The notes under the pieces: generated by a model
What the model saw: only the letters and a program-made list of their open reading frames with translations
Databases searched by the model: none
Told to the model about the DNA's origin: nothing
Translations under genes and position numbers: made by a program
Shown: piece after piece, positions 9,170 through 18,337 of the stretch
How positions within the stretch are numbered: position 1 is the stretch's first letter
Layout of the letters: each line of letters starts with the position of its first letter
NCBI GenBank assembly: GCA_000173575.1
Contig: ABYL01000013.1
Coordinates: 25,876 to 89,875 of the forward strand
Length of the DNA: 64,000 nucleotides
Direction: 5' to 3'
From: Burkholderia sp. H160
GTDB taxonomy: Bacteria > Pseudomonadota > Gammaproteobacteria > Burkholderiales > Burkholderiaceae

Positions 9170-9502
9170 ATGACAGACTGGGTCGATGTCGAGGCGATGA
9201 CGCATTTCCCGCCGGGCTCGGTGCGCAGCGTCGACGTGGACGGCACGCAGGTCGCGGTGTTCAACCTCGATGGCGTCTGTTATGCGATCGAAGATACCTG
9301 CCCGCACGACGGTGGCATCCTGACTGGCGGTGCCGTGGAGGGTGATGAGGTGGTGTGTCCACGCCATGGCGCCCGTTTTTGTATCAGGACGGGCAAGGTG
9401 CTGGCGCCACCGGCTTACGAGGACGTTGCGGTGTTTCCGGTGCGCATTGAGGGCGGGGTCCTGCAGGTGCGCGACGCGCGGTGGGACGATAGCGCTCGCT
9501 GA
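9170..9502 (+). CDS. Rieske-type [2Fe-2S] ferredoxin of the SUF operon
   Basis: 110 residues, a complete small Rieske domain. Ligands are visible as CPHDGG (Cys44, His46) and CPRHGARF (Cys63, His66). There is no signal peptide and no oxygenase domain, so it is a cytoplasmic, BphF/NirD-like ferredoxin. It is the last gene of the suf operon, one base after sufT. Proteins of this sort recur at the end of SUF operons in other bacteria, where they may supply electrons for cluster assembly; that role is inferred here from position only. Confidence 0.9.
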   Translation: MTDWVDVEAMTHFPPGSVRSVDVDGTQVAVFNLDGVCYAIEDTCPHDGGILTGGAVEGDEVVCPRHGARFCIRTGKVLAPPAYEDVAVFPVRIEGGVLQVRDARWDDSAR

Positions 9503-9580
9503 ACAGGACGTAACGCCGATTGACGACGACGGGCGGCGGGCGGGAAAGCTGCAGGTGCGCCGCGCGCCCACCACCTCACA

Positions 9581-12166
9581 CTACCCGCACGCCCCCACTT
9601 CCCCACATGCGGTACAAAAATCGCACCCGTCCTTGCGAATCACCGCATTCGCGCCACACGAATCGCATTTGCGTCCGAGCATCGTGTGTAGTCCCTGCGT
9701 GCCGTTTGGCTGCAGGAACGTGTCCGTACTATCCACGGGATTCGGGCGAATGCCGAAATCGGCGGATAGCGCGGTGTCGGTTTTCATTTGCCCGCGCGGC
9801 AGGCGCGCGAGCATCCGCGATGGCACCTCATTGCCTTCGGCGTCGAGAAAGCCGCGTCGATACAGGATCTGCTGGATCGCGAACGCAAGCGCGGCCACTT
9901 CCGAATCATGCCAGCGCGGCGCGCGATGACCGTCGAGTCGCTGCACGTCGCCAAGGCGCACCTGACCGCGATCCCACGATACCTTGCGCATGTCCTGCAG
10001 ATTGCGCGCGACAAACCCGCCGCGTGCGGCAAGCGACAGTGAACGCATCGTCGCGGTGATCCACTGCTGTGACTCGTCGCGCTGCCCGGCCGGAATGAAG
10101 AACTCGATCGGCCGCTCGATCGTCACGTCCTCGCCGCCGAGCCGCCCCGTCACCTCGATGAACGACACCGCGACATACAGCGATTTCTTGCCCGCCTGGG
10201 TCAGATACTCGACCTTCTCGATGATCGCCGGCAACTCGCCTCTTGGTCGATGATCGATCGCGATACGCAGCGGATCCTGATCCAGCCCGGTGAGCGTGTC
10301 GTCGGCCTGCGCGGCCGTCACGCTCAGCACCGCGCCGAGCGTGTCGTTCGGGCGATAGGTGGCAAGCCCCTTCAGGCCGCTTTTCCATGCATCGAAGTAG
10401 AGGCTTTCGAACGCATCGAACGGATAGTCGGCGGGCACGTTGACGGTCTTCGAGATCGACGTATCGACGTACGGCTGCACGGCCGCCATCATGTCGAGAT
10501 GGTCGCGCGCCGACATCTCTAGCGCATTGACGAAATAGTCGGGCAGCCGGGTCACGTCGCCGCCCAGCTCGCGATAGAGCCGGTACGCGTAGTCTTCGAC
10601 GTCGAACGATTCGCGGCCGCCGTCGGCCATCATCTTCGTGCGCGTGTAGGTCCACGAGAACGCCGGCTCGATGCCGTTCGACGCGTTGTCCGCGAACGCC
10701 AGGCTCACGGTGCCGGTCGGCGCGATCGACAGCAGATGGCTGTTGCGGATGCCGTCGCGGCGGATCGCCTGCTGGATGTCGTCGGGCAGGCGCGACGCGA
10801 ACGTGCCGGTTTCCAGATAGCGCGCGGCGTCGAAGAGCTCGAACGCGCCGCGCTCCTTCGCGAGATCGACCGACGCACGATAAGCCTCGTCGCGCATCAG
10901 CCGCGCGATGCGCACCGCGAAATCGCGGCCTTCCTGCGAGTTGTAGCGCAGCCCGAGCATCACGAGCGTATCGCCGAGGCCGGTGAAGCCGACGCCGATA
11001 CGCCGCTTCGCGCGCGATTCGTCGTATTGCTGCGGCAGCGGCCACAGCGTGACGTCGAGCACGTCGTCGAGAAAACGCACCTGCGTACGGGTGCGCCACG
11101 CGAGGCCGTCCCAGTCGAATGACGGCTGGCGGCCCTGCAGTTGCGCGAACGGATCGACGACGAAGCGCGTCAGGTTGAGCGGCCCCAGGTTGCAGCAGCC
11201 GTACGCGGGCAGCGGCTGCTCGCCGCACGGATTGGTCGCGCGGATCGTTTCGACGGCGCGCAGATTGTTGTCCTCGTTCATCCGTGAGATGAACACGATG
11301 CCGGGCTCGGCGACGTCGTACGTCGAGCGCATGATGCGGTCCCAGATCGCGCGCGCCTCGTGCTCGCTATAGACCCACAAGCCGTCCTCGCGCTGCCGCA
11401 CGTCGCCGGCCGAGCGCAGCGCCGGCGACGGCTCAGCGCGGTGGACCAGTTGCCACGGTTCGTCATTCTCGACCGCGCGCATGAATTCGTCGGTGACGCC
11501 GACCGACACGTTGAAGTTGTTCCAGCGTCCCTTCGAATGCTTGGCCTCGATGAATTCGAGGAGGTCGGGGTGGTTGCAGTCGAGCACCGCCATCTGCGCG
11601 CCGCGTCGCGAGCCCGCGCTTTCGACGGTGCGGCACGACGCGTCGAACACGTCCATGTAGCTGCACGGACCCGAGGCGGCCGAATTCGTCGTGTGAACCC
11701 GCGCGCCTTTGGGTCGGATCGCGGAGAAGTTGTAACCGACGCCGCCACCGCGGCGCATCGTTTCGGCGGCCTGCAGCAGGGCCACGTAGATGCCCGGCAA
11801 GCCCTGGTCGTCGACGCCCTGGATCGAATCGCCGACCGGCTGCACGAAGCAGTTGATCAGCGTCGCGGCGATGCCGCTGCCCGCCGCGCTCATGATGCGG
11901 CCCGCGCCGAGCGCGCCATGCCGCAGGTTGTCGACGAACAGCGCTTCGACCGACGCGCGCAATTCGGGCGGCTCGGCCTCGGCGACGCCGCGCGCGACGC
12001 GGCGGAATACGTCGTCGGCCGATTGCTCGTCGCCTTTCGCATATTTCTCGAGCAGCACGTCGAGCGAGAACTGCTGCGGCGGAATCAGCGAAGCGGGTGG
12101 GGCGGAGGAAGCGGGAGGCGTGGAAGCGGCGGTGGCCGCGCGGGTTTGCGGCGTGTCTTCTGCCAT
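9581..12166 (-). CDS. nrdJ: Class II adenosylcobalamin-dependent ribonucleotide reductase
   Basis: 861 residues. Reduces ribonucleotides to deoxyribonucleotides using a B12 radical, so it needs neither oxygen nor a beta subunit. The substrate site has GGGVGYNFSAIRPKGARV, the active-site loop NPCGEQPLPAYGCCNLGPLN and the cysteine-bearing SAASGPCSYMDVFD. The C-terminus ends in a cysteine-rich knuckle (CDSCG, CDFCTACGEVGACG) that in this family passes reducing equivalents and binds zinc. It is monocistronic and convergent with the suf operon. I looked upstream for a cobalamin riboswitch or a clear NrdR box pair and did not see one. An Ala/Ser/Pro-rich N-terminal tail of about 30 residues is probably disordered. 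Confidence 0.95.
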   Translation of the reverse strand: MAEDTPQTRAATAASTPPASSAPPASLIPPQQFSLDVLLEKYAKGDEQSADDVFRRVARGVAEAEPPELRASVEALFVDNLRHGALGAGRIMSAAGSGIAATLINCFVQPVGDSIQGVDDQGLPGIYVALLQAAETMRRGGGVGYNFSAIRPKGARVHTTNSAASGPCSYMDVFDASCRTVESAGSRRGAQMAVLDCNHPDLLEFIEAKHSKGRWNNFNVSVGVTDEFMRAVENDEPWQLVHRAEPSPALRSAGDVRQREDGLWVYSEHEARAIWDRIMRSTYDVAEPGIVFISRMNEDNNLRAVETIRATNPCGEQPLPAYGCCNLGPLNLTRFVVDPFAQLQGRQPSFDWDGLAWRTRTQVRFLDDVLDVTLWPLPQQYDESRAKRRIGVGFTGLGDTLVMLGLRYNSQEGRDFAVRIARLMRDEAYRASVDLAKERGAFELFDAARYLETGTFASRLPDDIQQAIRRDGIRNSHLLSIAPTGTVSLAFADNASNGIEPAFSWTYTRTKMMADGGRESFDVEDYAYRLYRELGGDVTRLPDYFVNALEMSARDHLDMMAAVQPYVDTSISKTVNVPADYPFDAFESLYFDAWKSGLKGLATYRPNDTLGAVLSVTAAQADDTLTGLDQDPLRIAIDHRPRGELPAIIEKVEYLTQAGKKSLYVAVSFIEVTGRLGGEDVTIERPIEFFIPAGQRDESQQWITATMRSLSLAARGGFVARNLQDMRKVSWDRGQVRLGDVQRLDGHRAPRWHDSEVAALAFAIQQILYRRGFLDAEGNEVPSRMLARLPRGQMKTDTALSADFGIRPNPVDSTDTFLQPNGTQGLHTMLGRKCDSCGANAVIRKDGCDFCTACGEVGACG

Positions 12167-12452
12167 GATCGGCCCTCAAACGGCGTCGCGGCGGGCGCGG
12201 CGCGGTGGTGGACGGCGCGCCGCCAGCGCCGGAGAGCGAGCCGGCGCTTGAGCGGGCGCAACGAATCCACCTTAACGCACGGGGGGCGGGGCGGCAACCG
12301 GGAGCGGCGCCGGCGCTGCGGCGCGTCGTGCGATGCCGCGCCGGCCGGGCACCTGGGCGCTAAGGGCGCGTAGGCAGTAGGGAGATCAAGCTTGGGGCAG
12401 CGGGGTCAATTCCCGCGCGGTCCGTCTGCGGGACGCGTCGACGTTGCGCACG

Positions 12453-12740
12453 TCAGGCCGCTTCCAGCAGCGGTTCGAGGATTTCCGCGCAGATCATGGC
12501 GGAGGCATTCGACGGCGCCGGGCGCTCGGCCGGCTTGAACACGGGGTCACCACGGCGGATCTTGCGGCGTGACACGGCGCAGGTGCCGGACGAATGCGCC
12601 GAGCGGCGGCGCCAGCGCTGCTCACCGTAGTGGCAGCGTCCCGGCTCGACCCAGCGGATCACCAGCGTCGTGTCGGAGCTCTCGAGAATTTCGATTCGTA
12701 CGCCATTGGTACCGTCGAGGGGGATGGACTCCAGAGTCAT
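12453..12740 (-). CDS. DUF3331 protein
   Basis: 95 residues of the DUF3331 family, which I know only from Burkholderia and relatives and which has no known function. The core is IRWVEPGRCHYGEQRWRRR, followed by cysteine- and arginine-rich sequence and PAERPAPSNASAMI. The ATG at 12740 is chosen because GGAG lies six bases upstream and because the paralogue at 54632 has exactly the same 16-residue distance to EILE; ATGs at 12743 and 12752 are alternatives. No signal peptide or membrane segment. It stands alone between nrdJ and a divergent membrane protein gene. Confidence 0.8.
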   Translation of the reverse strand: MTLESIPLDGTNGVRIEILESSDTTLVIRWVEPGRCHYGEQRWRRRSAHSSGTCAVSRRKIRRGDPVFKPAERPAPSNASAMICAEILEPLLEAA

Positions 12741-13081
12741 CATCGGCTCCATATTGTGGAGTGCCGAATTTAGTCCCGCGCGGGCCCGAGAGCCATTGTG
12801 TCACGGACGAAATACTATTGCGAAATTAGCAATAATCGGATTTGACAGTCGCAAGTGACCGAAATGACAGCCGTTGCAAGCATGTTTATGCGATTTTTTA
12901 ATAATGCGCATTTTTGCAACGCTGTATTGCTTGTGGCGCGACGAGGAGAGCGTTCGGAAAAGGAAGACGGCGCTTCCTTTAAGATGTGTGGTCAGGCACC
13001 GATGCGAGCCGTCAGTGTATCGGGTTTGAATTTTTCCGGTCGGCTCGCACGCACACTGCTCAAAAAAACACTAGAGATCAC
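12741..13081. other. Intergenic region, divergent promoters
   Basis: About 340 bases without a gene, between the divergent DUF3331 and AI-2E genes. The middle (12815-12930) is strikingly AT-rich for this genome (runs such as GCGATTTTTTAATAATGCGC), as expected of promoter DNA. I see no convincing operator or RNA structure in it. Confidence 0.5.
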
Positions 13082-14176
13082 ATGATTCCACGCCCTCCCG
13101 CAGTCCCTCCCAATTCTTCCGAATCGTCGTCCGTCGCCGCCGAGCGCCTGAAAAAGCAGAAGGCTGCATCGGCCGCGCTCTATATCGGGCTCGTGTTGCT
13201 CGCCTTGTGGGTGGTGCGCGATTTCATCGTGGTGGTCGCGTGGGCGGGGGTCGTCTCGATTGCGCTATGGCCGCTGCTGCACAAGGTCGCGGGCAGCCGC
13301 TGGTTCAGGGGGCGCACAACCGTGCTCGCGACGGTCTTCACGCTGGTCATCGCGGTGCTCGTGTTGCTGCCGGTCGCACTCGGTCTCGCCCAGGCGCTGC
13401 GCGAGGCGCATGAACTGAGCGAGTGGTTCCGCGGCGTGCAGGAAAACGGCATTGCAGTGCCGGACTTCGTCAACCGTCTGCCGTTCGGCGTGCCCCAGAT
13501 CACCGCGTGGTGGCAGGCCAATCTCGCGCAGCCGCTGCGCGACTCCGCCGCGATGAAAGGCTTGCACAGCGAAACGGTGATGACGCTCGGTCGACAGTTC
13601 GGCGCGCGCGCCTTGCATGCGGCGATGGTGTTCGCGTTCATGCTGGTCACGCTGTTCGTGATTTTTCAGGCGGGGCCGCGCCTGTCCGGCTCGCTGCTGA
13701 AGGCCGCGCGACGCGGCTTCGGCGATAGCGGCGCGGACCTCGTCGAGCAGATGGCGACCGCGGTGCGCGGCACCGTGTCGGGATTGATCGTGGTCGGCGC
13801 CGGCGAGGGTGTGCTGCTCGGCTTCGCCTATCTGGTGACTGGCGTGCCGCACGCGGCACTGCTCGGCTTCGTCACGGCGATCGCCGCGATGCTGCCGTTC
13901 TGTGCGCCGATCACGTTCGGTCTCGCGGCGCTGTGGCTGCTCGTACAGGGCTCGGTGGTCCCGGCGGCTGGGCTTGCGGTGTTCGGCGCGATCGTCGTGT
14001 TCATCGCCGAGCACTTCGTGCGGCCGGTACTGATCGGCAACTCGACGCGCCTGCCGTTCCTGCTCGTGCTATTCGGCATTCTCGGTGGCGCGGAGACGTT
14101 CGGGCTGCTCGGGATTTTCATCGGCCCCGCGTTGATGACGGTGCTGATGGTGCTGTGGACCGCGCTCGTCGAGTAG
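13082..14176 (+). CDS. AI-2E (YdiK/PerM) family membrane protein
   Basis: 364 residues with about eight hydrophobic segments in the AI-2E family arrangement: two at the N-terminus (GLVLLALWVVRDFIVVV, then TVFTLVIAVLVLLP), a polar region, and a block of five or six in the C-terminal half. The family-typical GILGGAETFGLLGIFIGP motif is near the end. Members sit in the inner membrane; some are linked to autoinducer-2 export and others to ion transport, so the substrate cannot be read from sequence. ATG at 13082 is used. A further in-frame upstream extension lacks any family similarity. It converges on an esterase gene. Confidence 0.88.
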   Translation: MIPRPPAVPPNSSESSSVAAERLKKQKAASAALYIGLVLLALWVVRDFIVVVAWAGVVSIALWPLLHKVAGSRWFRGRTTVLATVFTLVIAVLVLLPVALGLAQALREAHELSEWFRGVQENGIAVPDFVNRLPFGVPQITAWWQANLAQPLRDSAAMKGLHSETVMTLGRQFGARALHAAMVFAFMLVTLFVIFQAGPRLSGSLLKAARRGFGDSGADLVEQMATAVRGTVSGLIVVGAGEGVLLGFAYLVTGVPHAALLGFVTAIAAMLPFCAPITFGLAALWLLVQGSVVPAAGLAVFGAIVVFIAEHFVRPVLIGNSTRLPFLLVLFGILGGAETFGLLGIFIGPALMTVLMVLWTALVE

Positions 14177-14216
14177 CGCGTACGTCGATAGGTGCGTGGC
14201 CGGAGGCCTCGCCGGC

Positions 14217-15089
14217 TCAAGGCCGCTGATACGACGGATGCTCCTGCGCCGGCGGCTTCACGCAGGCAAGCGTGTATTTGAGCGCGGCGGGCAGGAGAGC
14301 GCTCCACACGTCCCACGTGTGGCCGCCGTCGATGATCCGCAGCGTCGCCGGATTGCCCGCGAGCCGCAGATGCGTGTAGAGCAACGACGCGTCGGCCTGG
14401 ATGTCGAGGTCGTCGTCGCCGGACGCGATGAACATCGGCAGGCGATACGGCCGGCTCATGTAGCGGTCCCACTGCGCCGGATAGTTGAGCTCGTGCCACA
14501 CGCGCGGGTCGAACTGGTGCTCGCCGAACACGCCGACCCGCCGCGCCGCCGATGCGCGTGGCGGCTCGTTCGCATAGATCGCGGGACTCAGCAGCAGGGC
14601 GCCGCAAAACATCTCAGGCTGCGTCAGCGCATAGCGCAGCGCGCCGAAGCCGCCCATCGACACGCCGCCGATCATCCGGCCGCCGCGCTGGTTCGCAACC
14701 GCATAGTGCGTTTCGATCTCGGGCAGCAGATCGTCGAAGAACGCGGTCTCCATCTTCTCCTTACGATCGACGTACCAGTCCGTGCCGCCCTGCGGCATCA
14801 CGATCACGACGGGCGGGATCTCCTTGCGCTCGATCAGCGTGTCCGCGGCGCTTTGCAGATGGCCTTGCGTGATCCAGTCGTTGGCGTCGCCGTTATTGCC
14901 GTGCAACAGGTAGAGCACGGGCAGGCGCGGACCGTCGGCACGATAGCCGCCCGGCAGATAGATCGTGTAGTTCCAGTCGCGGCCGAGCGCATCGGAATGA
15001 AAGCTGCGGCTCGCGATCGTGCTCGCAAACGCGGGCGCGCCGACGGCGACGGCGAGCAGTGCGAGGGCGAAAGAGAGGAATCGACGCAT
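14217..15089 (-). CDS. Secreted esterase D/S-formylglutathione hydrolase-fold protein
   Basis: 290 residues with a cleavable signal peptide (MRRFLSFALALLAVAVGAPAFA). The rest is a putative-esterase alpha/beta hydrolase: LPVLYLLHGNNGDANDW for the oxyanion region, nucleophile elbow GGVSMGGFGALRY, acid in SGDDDLDIQADASLL and catalytic histidine in DGGHTWDVW. It therefore acts in the periplasm or outside the cell on an ester or acyl substrate that cannot be specified; mycolyltransferase-like and feruloyl-esterase-like proteins share this fold. It is transcribed alone, downstream of a gene of the same orientation at about 200 bp. Confidence 0.88.
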   Translation of the reverse strand: MRRFLSFALALLAVAVGAPAFASTIASRSFHSDALGRDWNYTIYLPGGYRADGPRLPVLYLLHGNNGDANDWITQGHLQSAADTLIERKEIPPVVIVMPQGGTDWYVDRKEKMETAFFDDLLPEIETHYAVANQRGGRMIGGVSMGGFGALRYALTQPEMFCGALLLSPAIYANEPPRASAARRVGVFGEHQFDPRVWHELNYPAQWDRYMSRPYRLPMFIASGDDDLDIQADASLLYTHLRLAGNPATLRIIDGGHTWDVWSALLPAALKYTLACVKPPAQEHPSYQRP

Positions 15090-15282
15090 GTCAGTGTGGA
15101 AGGCCGGCGCGGGATTCGCGCGCGGCCGTCATGCTATCAGCATTGGCGCCGAATTTGAGACGGAAAGGGGCGGGGAAACAGACGGCGCTTTATGCGCGCA
15201 AAGTTCCTGGGGCGCCGCCGGTGCGTCAAGTGTCGGGGACTCTCTACGCGTCATACGCACGCCCGGAACGTTGCCGAAACGT

Positions 15283-16404
15283 TTAGCTCGACGTCCCCAG
15301 CCGCCCGGCGACGAATCGCCCGACGAACCGCTTCAGCGGCTCCGCACCCAGCGCGACCGCGAACAGCGCGCCAACCGCAGCCGCATCCGCGAGCAATCCC
15401 AGCGGGTAGTTCAGGTAACCATCGGTTGCATCGTAGAGCACCGAGTCGACCACCAGCGAGATCACCGCGCCGGCAATGAAGCACAACAAACCCTGACGTC
15501 CGATCACGCCGACCCATGGCAGCCGGCGCGCGACCTTCTTCGCCCAGCCGAGCTCGATCAGATTCGCGACGAGCCACGCGATCGCGAGGAAGTTGCCCGC
15601 GCGCAGGTACGACAGGTTCTGCTTGAGGCTCGCGTCAAGCGGTGCATGCAGCAGAAAGAGCTTGTCGTACGCGGCGCCCACCACAACTGCGAACGCCAGC
15701 ACGCTGACGAGCCAGCCGCACCGATGCGCGCTGATCCGCTGATACACCGGCTGGCAGCGTGCCAGCACGCCGAGCACGAACATCAACTGCCACGCGAACG
15801 GGTTGAAGTCCCAGTGCATGTCGGGCGCGGCGGGCAGGTACTGGCTGATCACCGGCGCGCCGGCCCACAGCGCGACGCTGCCGGCGAGCAGCAGCCACGG
15901 CTTGCTGCGCGCGAGCGGCAGGATCGTCGGGACCAGCAGCGCGAAGAACGCGTACATCGGCAGCACCGACGCGAGATACGGCTGGCGGCGCAGCAGCACG
16001 ATGTCGCGCAACGCGGCAAGCGGCGTGTCGATCAGGTCGTCGAGATCGGTCGTGGCGAGATTGGGTCCGTCGATGCTGAACGCGGTGAGCACCGCGCTGA
16101 CCAGCAACATCAGTCCCGCGGTGACGAGAAACGCGCGATAGATCTCGAATGAGCGGCGCAGGAAGCGGCTGCGCGCGATCGTCTCGTTGCGCCGCTCAGC
16201 GAGCGCCGCATAGGCGGTGGCGGTCGCGAAGCCGCCGAGGAACACGAACACTTCGGCGGCATCGCACAGCGCATACGCATGCAGCGTCACGCGCGACAGA
16301 ATGCTGCCGCCGATGTGATCGACGACGATGATCAGCAGAACCAGTCCGCGGAAAAAGTCGAGTTCGATCAGACGGGAGGATGACTTGGGCATTGTTTGCG
16401 TCAA
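15283..16404 (-). CDS. opgC: OpgC-family inner membrane protein
   Basis: 373 residues with about ten hydrophobic segments. It opens with RLIELDFFRGLVLLIIVVDH, the start of the OpgC/acyltransferase-3-like fold, followed by AEVFVFLGGFATATAY. OpgC in enterobacteria succinylates osmoregulated periplasmic glucans; many Burkholderia relatives are annotated as OpgC-domain proteins without a proven substrate. The conserved WDFNPFAWQLMFVLG segment in the middle supports the family. No opgG or opgH lies nearby, so the glucan role is an inference from the family. The start at 16404 gives a short polar leader before the first membrane segment. Confidence 0.85.
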   Translation of the reverse strand: MTQTMPKSSSRLIELDFFRGLVLLIIVVDHIGGSILSRVTLHAYALCDAAEVFVFLGGFATATAYAALAERRNETIARSRFLRRSFEIYRAFLVTAGLMLLVSAVLTAFSIDGPNLATTDLDDLIDTPLAALRDIVLLRRQPYLASVLPMYAFFALLVPTILPLARSKPWLLLAGSVALWAGAPVISQYLPAAPDMHWDFNPFAWQLMFVLGVLARCQPVYQRISAHRCGWLVSVLAFAVVVGAAYDKLFLLHAPLDASLKQNLSYLRAGNFLAIAWLVANLIELGWAKKVARRLPWVGVIGRQGLLCFIAGAVISLVVDSVLYDATDGYLNYPLGLLADAAAVGALFAVALGAEPLKRFVGRFVAGRLGTSS

Positions 16405-16859
16405 AAGCAGCCCCGTGCGACGGCGCGCTGATCTAGCGCGGCGGGCGTCTCACAAGGCTCTAAATTTGGGATTGGGTGTTGCGGCGGGAAGGCGATCCGT
16501 GTCCGCGGGGTGTACAGATGACCCTGGCTGCGGCGCTGAGTTCCGTTGCATCGCAGCAAAGGGGCACGATTATATTTCCTTTCGTGACAATGATGCAGCG
16601 AGCGAGGCAGCGGCTGCCTTTTACCTGAAGCGACGTTTCGAAAAAAGAGGCAGCAACGTCCAGTGGAGAATTAGCAACATTCTTGAGTATCGGCGCATCC
16701 TCTCATGGACGGCCAGCTGATGTCGTGTGACGATTTCCGGAAAGAGCAGCCACGTGGAGCAGTCTTCAGAACTGCTGGGAAAGTGACGAAAACAACAAAT
16801 ATTGAGAACAAAGCGACCGGATCGAGTTGTTCTATCACTCGAGGTGCAGGGAGATCATC
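16405..16859. other. Long 5' region of the porin gene
   Basis: About 455 bases between the opgC-like gene and the porin. Several frames are open but none has family features or a ribosome site. The right half is AT-richer and should hold the porin promoter and leader. GGAG at about 16850-16853 is the porin ribosome site. Confidence 0.4.
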
Positions 16860-18038
16860 ATGAACAAGCAAGTGTTCGCGCTGGCTGTCTCCATTACTGC
16901 GTCCGCCGTTTTTGCCGCGCCTGTCTCCGCGCAGACTAGCGTCACGCTGTATGGCGTGATCGACGAAGGCATCAACTACACGAACAATGTTGGCCACGGC
17001 CATGTTTATGAACTCGCGAGCGGTTTTGCTCAAGGCAGCCGCTGGGGTCTGAAGGGCGCCGAAGATCTGGGCGGCGGTCTGAAGGCGGTCTTCCAGCTCG
17101 AGAACGGGTTCGACCTGAATTCCGGGCGGCTCGGTCAGGGCGGGCGGATGTTCGGCCGACAGGCTTTCGTCGGACTCAGCTCGGAACCCTACGGCACGCT
17201 GACGTTCGGCCGGCAATACGATTCGGTTGTCGATTATCTGGCACAGACCACGGCCAACGGCAGTTGGGGCGGCGAGCTGTTCTCGCATCCGTACGACAAC
17301 GACAACACCGACAACACGTTCCGCCTCAACAACACGGTCAAGTACACGAGCCCGTCGATCTCGGGCTTCCAGTTCGGGGGCACCTATAGCTTCAGCAACG
17401 ACACGAGCTTCGCCAACAATCGGGCATACAGCTTCGGTGGCCAGTACACGTACGGCGGGCTGCTGGTCGCTGCGGCTTATCTGCAGGCCAACAATCCAGG
17501 CAGCAGCGCGAACGGCGCGGTTGCCACCAACGACGCTGGCTTCGTCGCGAAGCGCATGCGCGTGTTCGGCGGCGGCATCAACTATACGTTCGGACCGGCG
17601 ACGGCGGGCTTCGTCTATAGCAACTCGAACTATCTGGAGCCGACCGCGAACGGCTTTCTCGGCATCGAGCCACTGGTGCCGCTCGTGCCCGTCACACCGC
17701 CGGGCGTGCTGCTGAACCAGCTGAAGTATCAGAACTTCGAGGTCAACGGCAAGTATCAGATTTCGCCGGTGCTGTTCGTCGGCGCACAGTACGTGTACAC
17801 GATGGAAACCTACGACGCGTCGAACGGCGGCGTGAAGCCGCGCATCCATACGTTTGGGCTGATGGCGGACTACAACCTGTCCAAGCGCACCGACGTCTAT
17901 CTGCAGGGCGCGTATCAGCAGGTCACCGGCGATTCGACGCTGTCGATCCTCGATTTCGCATTCATCCCCGGCACGCAGTCGCCGTCGTCGACGTCGAAGC
18001 AGGTCGTCGTGCGTGCGGCGATCCGGCATAAGTTCTAG
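16860..18038 (+). CDS. Gram-negative outer membrane porin
   Basis: 392 residues, a 16-strand general diffusion porin of the Burkholderia OpcP/OmpC type. It has a signal peptide (MNKQVFALAVSITASAVFAA, cleavage near APVSAQ), the first strand SVTLYGVIDEGINY, then GSRWGLKGAEDLGGGLKAVFQLE and RQAFVGLSSEPYGTLTFGRQYD, and a C-terminal HKF whose terminal phenylalanine is the BAM assembly signal. Such trimers let small hydrophilic solutes across the outer membrane. The gene is monocistronic with a strong terminator 24 bp downstream. ATG at 16860 is chosen over one at 16827 because the signal peptide starts there. Confidence 0.95.
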   Translation: MNKQVFALAVSITASAVFAAPVSAQTSVTLYGVIDEGINYTNNVGHGHVYELASGFAQGSRWGLKGAEDLGGGLKAVFQLENGFDLNSGRLGQGGRMFGRQAFVGLSSEPYGTLTFGRQYDSVVDYLAQTTANGSWGGELFSHPYDNDNTDNTFRLNNTVKYTSPSISGFQFGGTYSFSNDTSFANNRAYSFGGQYTYGGLLVAAAYLQANNPGSSANGAVATNDAGFVAKRMRVFGGGINYTFGPATAGFVYSNSNYLEPTANGFLGIEPLVPLVPVTPPGVLLNQLKYQNFEVNGKYQISPVLFVGAQYVYTMETYDASNGGVKPRIHTFGLMADYNLSKRTDVYLQGAYQQVTGDSTLSILDFAFIPGTQSPSSTSKQVVVRAAIRHKF

Positions 18039-18061
18039 ATCCTGCTCGTCAACGCAAATCG

Positions 18062-18094
18062 GCCAGCCTTCGGATTCGAAGGCTGGCTTTTTTT
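18062..18094 (+). terminator. Rho-independent terminator of the porin gene
   Basis: GCCAGCCTTCG (18062-18072) pairs perfectly with CGAAGGCTGGC (18077-18087) around a GATT loop, followed by seven Ts. An 11-bp stem with T-run, 24 bases after the porin stop. Confidence 0.93.
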
Positions 18095-18337
18095 GCGCCG
18101 GCCGCCGCGGCCGGTGGCCATTCAAGTTCCCGCCGTGTTTGCCGATAAGGCAAATGTCAATAAATCTCAACGCGCCGCGGGCAAGCGGCGATGAGTGCGT
18201 CGTCGGCGGCCCAACAGACGTGGCGCCGTCACGCGGAAATGCGGCTCGTAACGTCTGTATCAGAGTGTGTGGGGCGGGTCGTTTCTATTAACTGTGACTT
18301 TACAATTCCCCCCACATTTCAGCAGGAGTCGAACAAC

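Noticed and set aside
11360-12373. A 337-codon plus-strand open frame
   Set aside because: Antisense to nrdJ, which is certain from its active-site motifs; no ribosome site.
12167-12452. Possible cobalamin riboswitch or NrdR boxes upstream of the class II reductase
   Set aside because: I looked for the B12-box and for paired NrdR boxes on the minus strand and found no convincing match. A covariance-model search would settle it.
12855-13085. A 76-codon frame before the AI-2E gene
   Set aside because: AT-rich promoter DNA; no recognisable family and no good ribosome site.
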